DNA from: Lachnospiraceae bacterium
GTDB lineage: Bacteria; Bacillota; Clostridia; Lachnospirales; Lachnospiraceae
Assembly: GCA_017518735.1 (NCBI GenBank)
Contig: JAFWTY010000004.1
Location: 51,513 to 115,512, forward strand
DNA: 64,000 nt
Direction of reading: 5' to 3'
A model generated the notes under the pieces. The model had not been told where the DNA came from. It saw nothing but the letters and a program-made list of their open reading frames with translations, and searched no databases. A program made the position numbers and the translations under genes. Below are positions 63,820 through 64,000 of this stretch, one piece after another (positions within the stretch are counted from its first letter, which is position 1; every line of letters starts with the position of its first letter).

Positions 63820-64000
63820 TCATAACATCATCATGTAACTCCAGTTCCCGATGCATTTTCCGTTATATTCAAACTTTTTTTCATCGAAAAGGGAAAATCC
63901 GTTCTTTTCATAAAATTTGCAATTTGCTACAGAATTTGTAAAAAGTGTCAAAACTTCCCCGTTGGCTCTTTTAACAAACGGAATCAGGCATTCCTTTAAA
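63820..64000 (-). CDS. GNAT family N-acetyltransferase, C-terminal part (cut by window edge)
   Basis: The last 59 complete codons before TGA at 63820-63822: VKRANGEVLTLFTNSVANCK then FYEKNGFSLFDEK and GNWSYMMML. This is the C-terminal half of a GNAT fold (strand 5 with the N-x-x-x-x-x-FYEKNGF motif). The N-terminus and the acetyl-CoA loop lie beyond base 64000. Confidence 0.8.
   Translation of the reverse strand, partial: LKECLIPFVKRANGEVLTLFTNSVANCKFYEKNGFSLFDEKKFEYNGKCIGNWSYMMML

Overview
The window reads as chromosomal DNA of a Gram-positive clostridium, most likely a member of the Lachnospiraceae. Support: mid-40s GC judged by eye, strong AGGAGG-type ribosome binding sites, sigma-A promoters, a CIRCE/HrcA heat-shock operator, families typical of Clostridia (DUF4317, DUF4364, DUF1385), a clostridial prfA-prmC-DUF1385-rpmE-rho block, and many membrane GGDEF and hybrid-kinase proteins. 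Almost all genes lie on the minus strand. No phage, complete insertion sequence, CRISPR array or replication origin was seen.

Region 1 (1-28.9 kb) is mostly housekeeping. It holds an edge fragment of an IMP cyclohydrolase, a metallophosphoesterase, an NSS transporter, Hsp20 under a CIRCE-covered promoter, an EamA transporter plus heterodimeric ABC exporter operon preceded by an unusual array of palindromes, pyruvate kinase, an AraC regulator, the RF1 / RF1-methylase / L31 / Rho translation block, malic enzyme with DUF4364, RarA, ClpB, a four-gene operon (DUF3592-like protein, DUF4317, a 39-aa membrane peptide too short for usual gene callers, and a BlaI-type regulator), TypA/BipA, an FMN riboswitch with RibU, and an M24 aminopeptidase.

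Region 2 (29-53 kb) is a dense second-messenger island. A probable 14-kb operon runs from about 43.1 kb down to 27.2 kb: membrane diguanylate cyclase, REC-GGDEF-EAL, stand-alone Hpt, two hybrid histidine kinases with near-identical C-terminal receivers, CDF metal exporter, membrane GDPD, YunG-like protein, HD-GYP protein with an ECF-S-like membrane sensor, and the aminopeptidase. Upstream are a GAF-GGDEF-GGDEF-EAL-PAS protein, a second HD-GYP protein, a RelA/SpoT-type synthetase, a lipoprotein, the collapsed remains of a third hybrid kinase, and (after two GNATs and LarE) another diguanylate cyclase. Kinases, Hpt and the REC of the REC-GGDEF-EAL protein could form one complete phosphorelay that ends in c-di-GMP hydrolysis.

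Region 3 (53-64 kb) is an accessory stretch of small units: CorA, a TetR regulator with a divergent CPBP-family protein under a palindromic operator, an Fe-S membrane protein, several GNATs, a GT2 glycosyltransferase, tRNA-Ala(GGC), flavodoxin plus lipoprotein, aldo/keto reductase plus Crp/Fnr regulator, a quinone-reductase-like flavoprotein, an SDR with Cys in place of the catalytic Ser, and an ArsR regulator with its own operator. A headless gene fragment lies at 61.1-61.3 kb.
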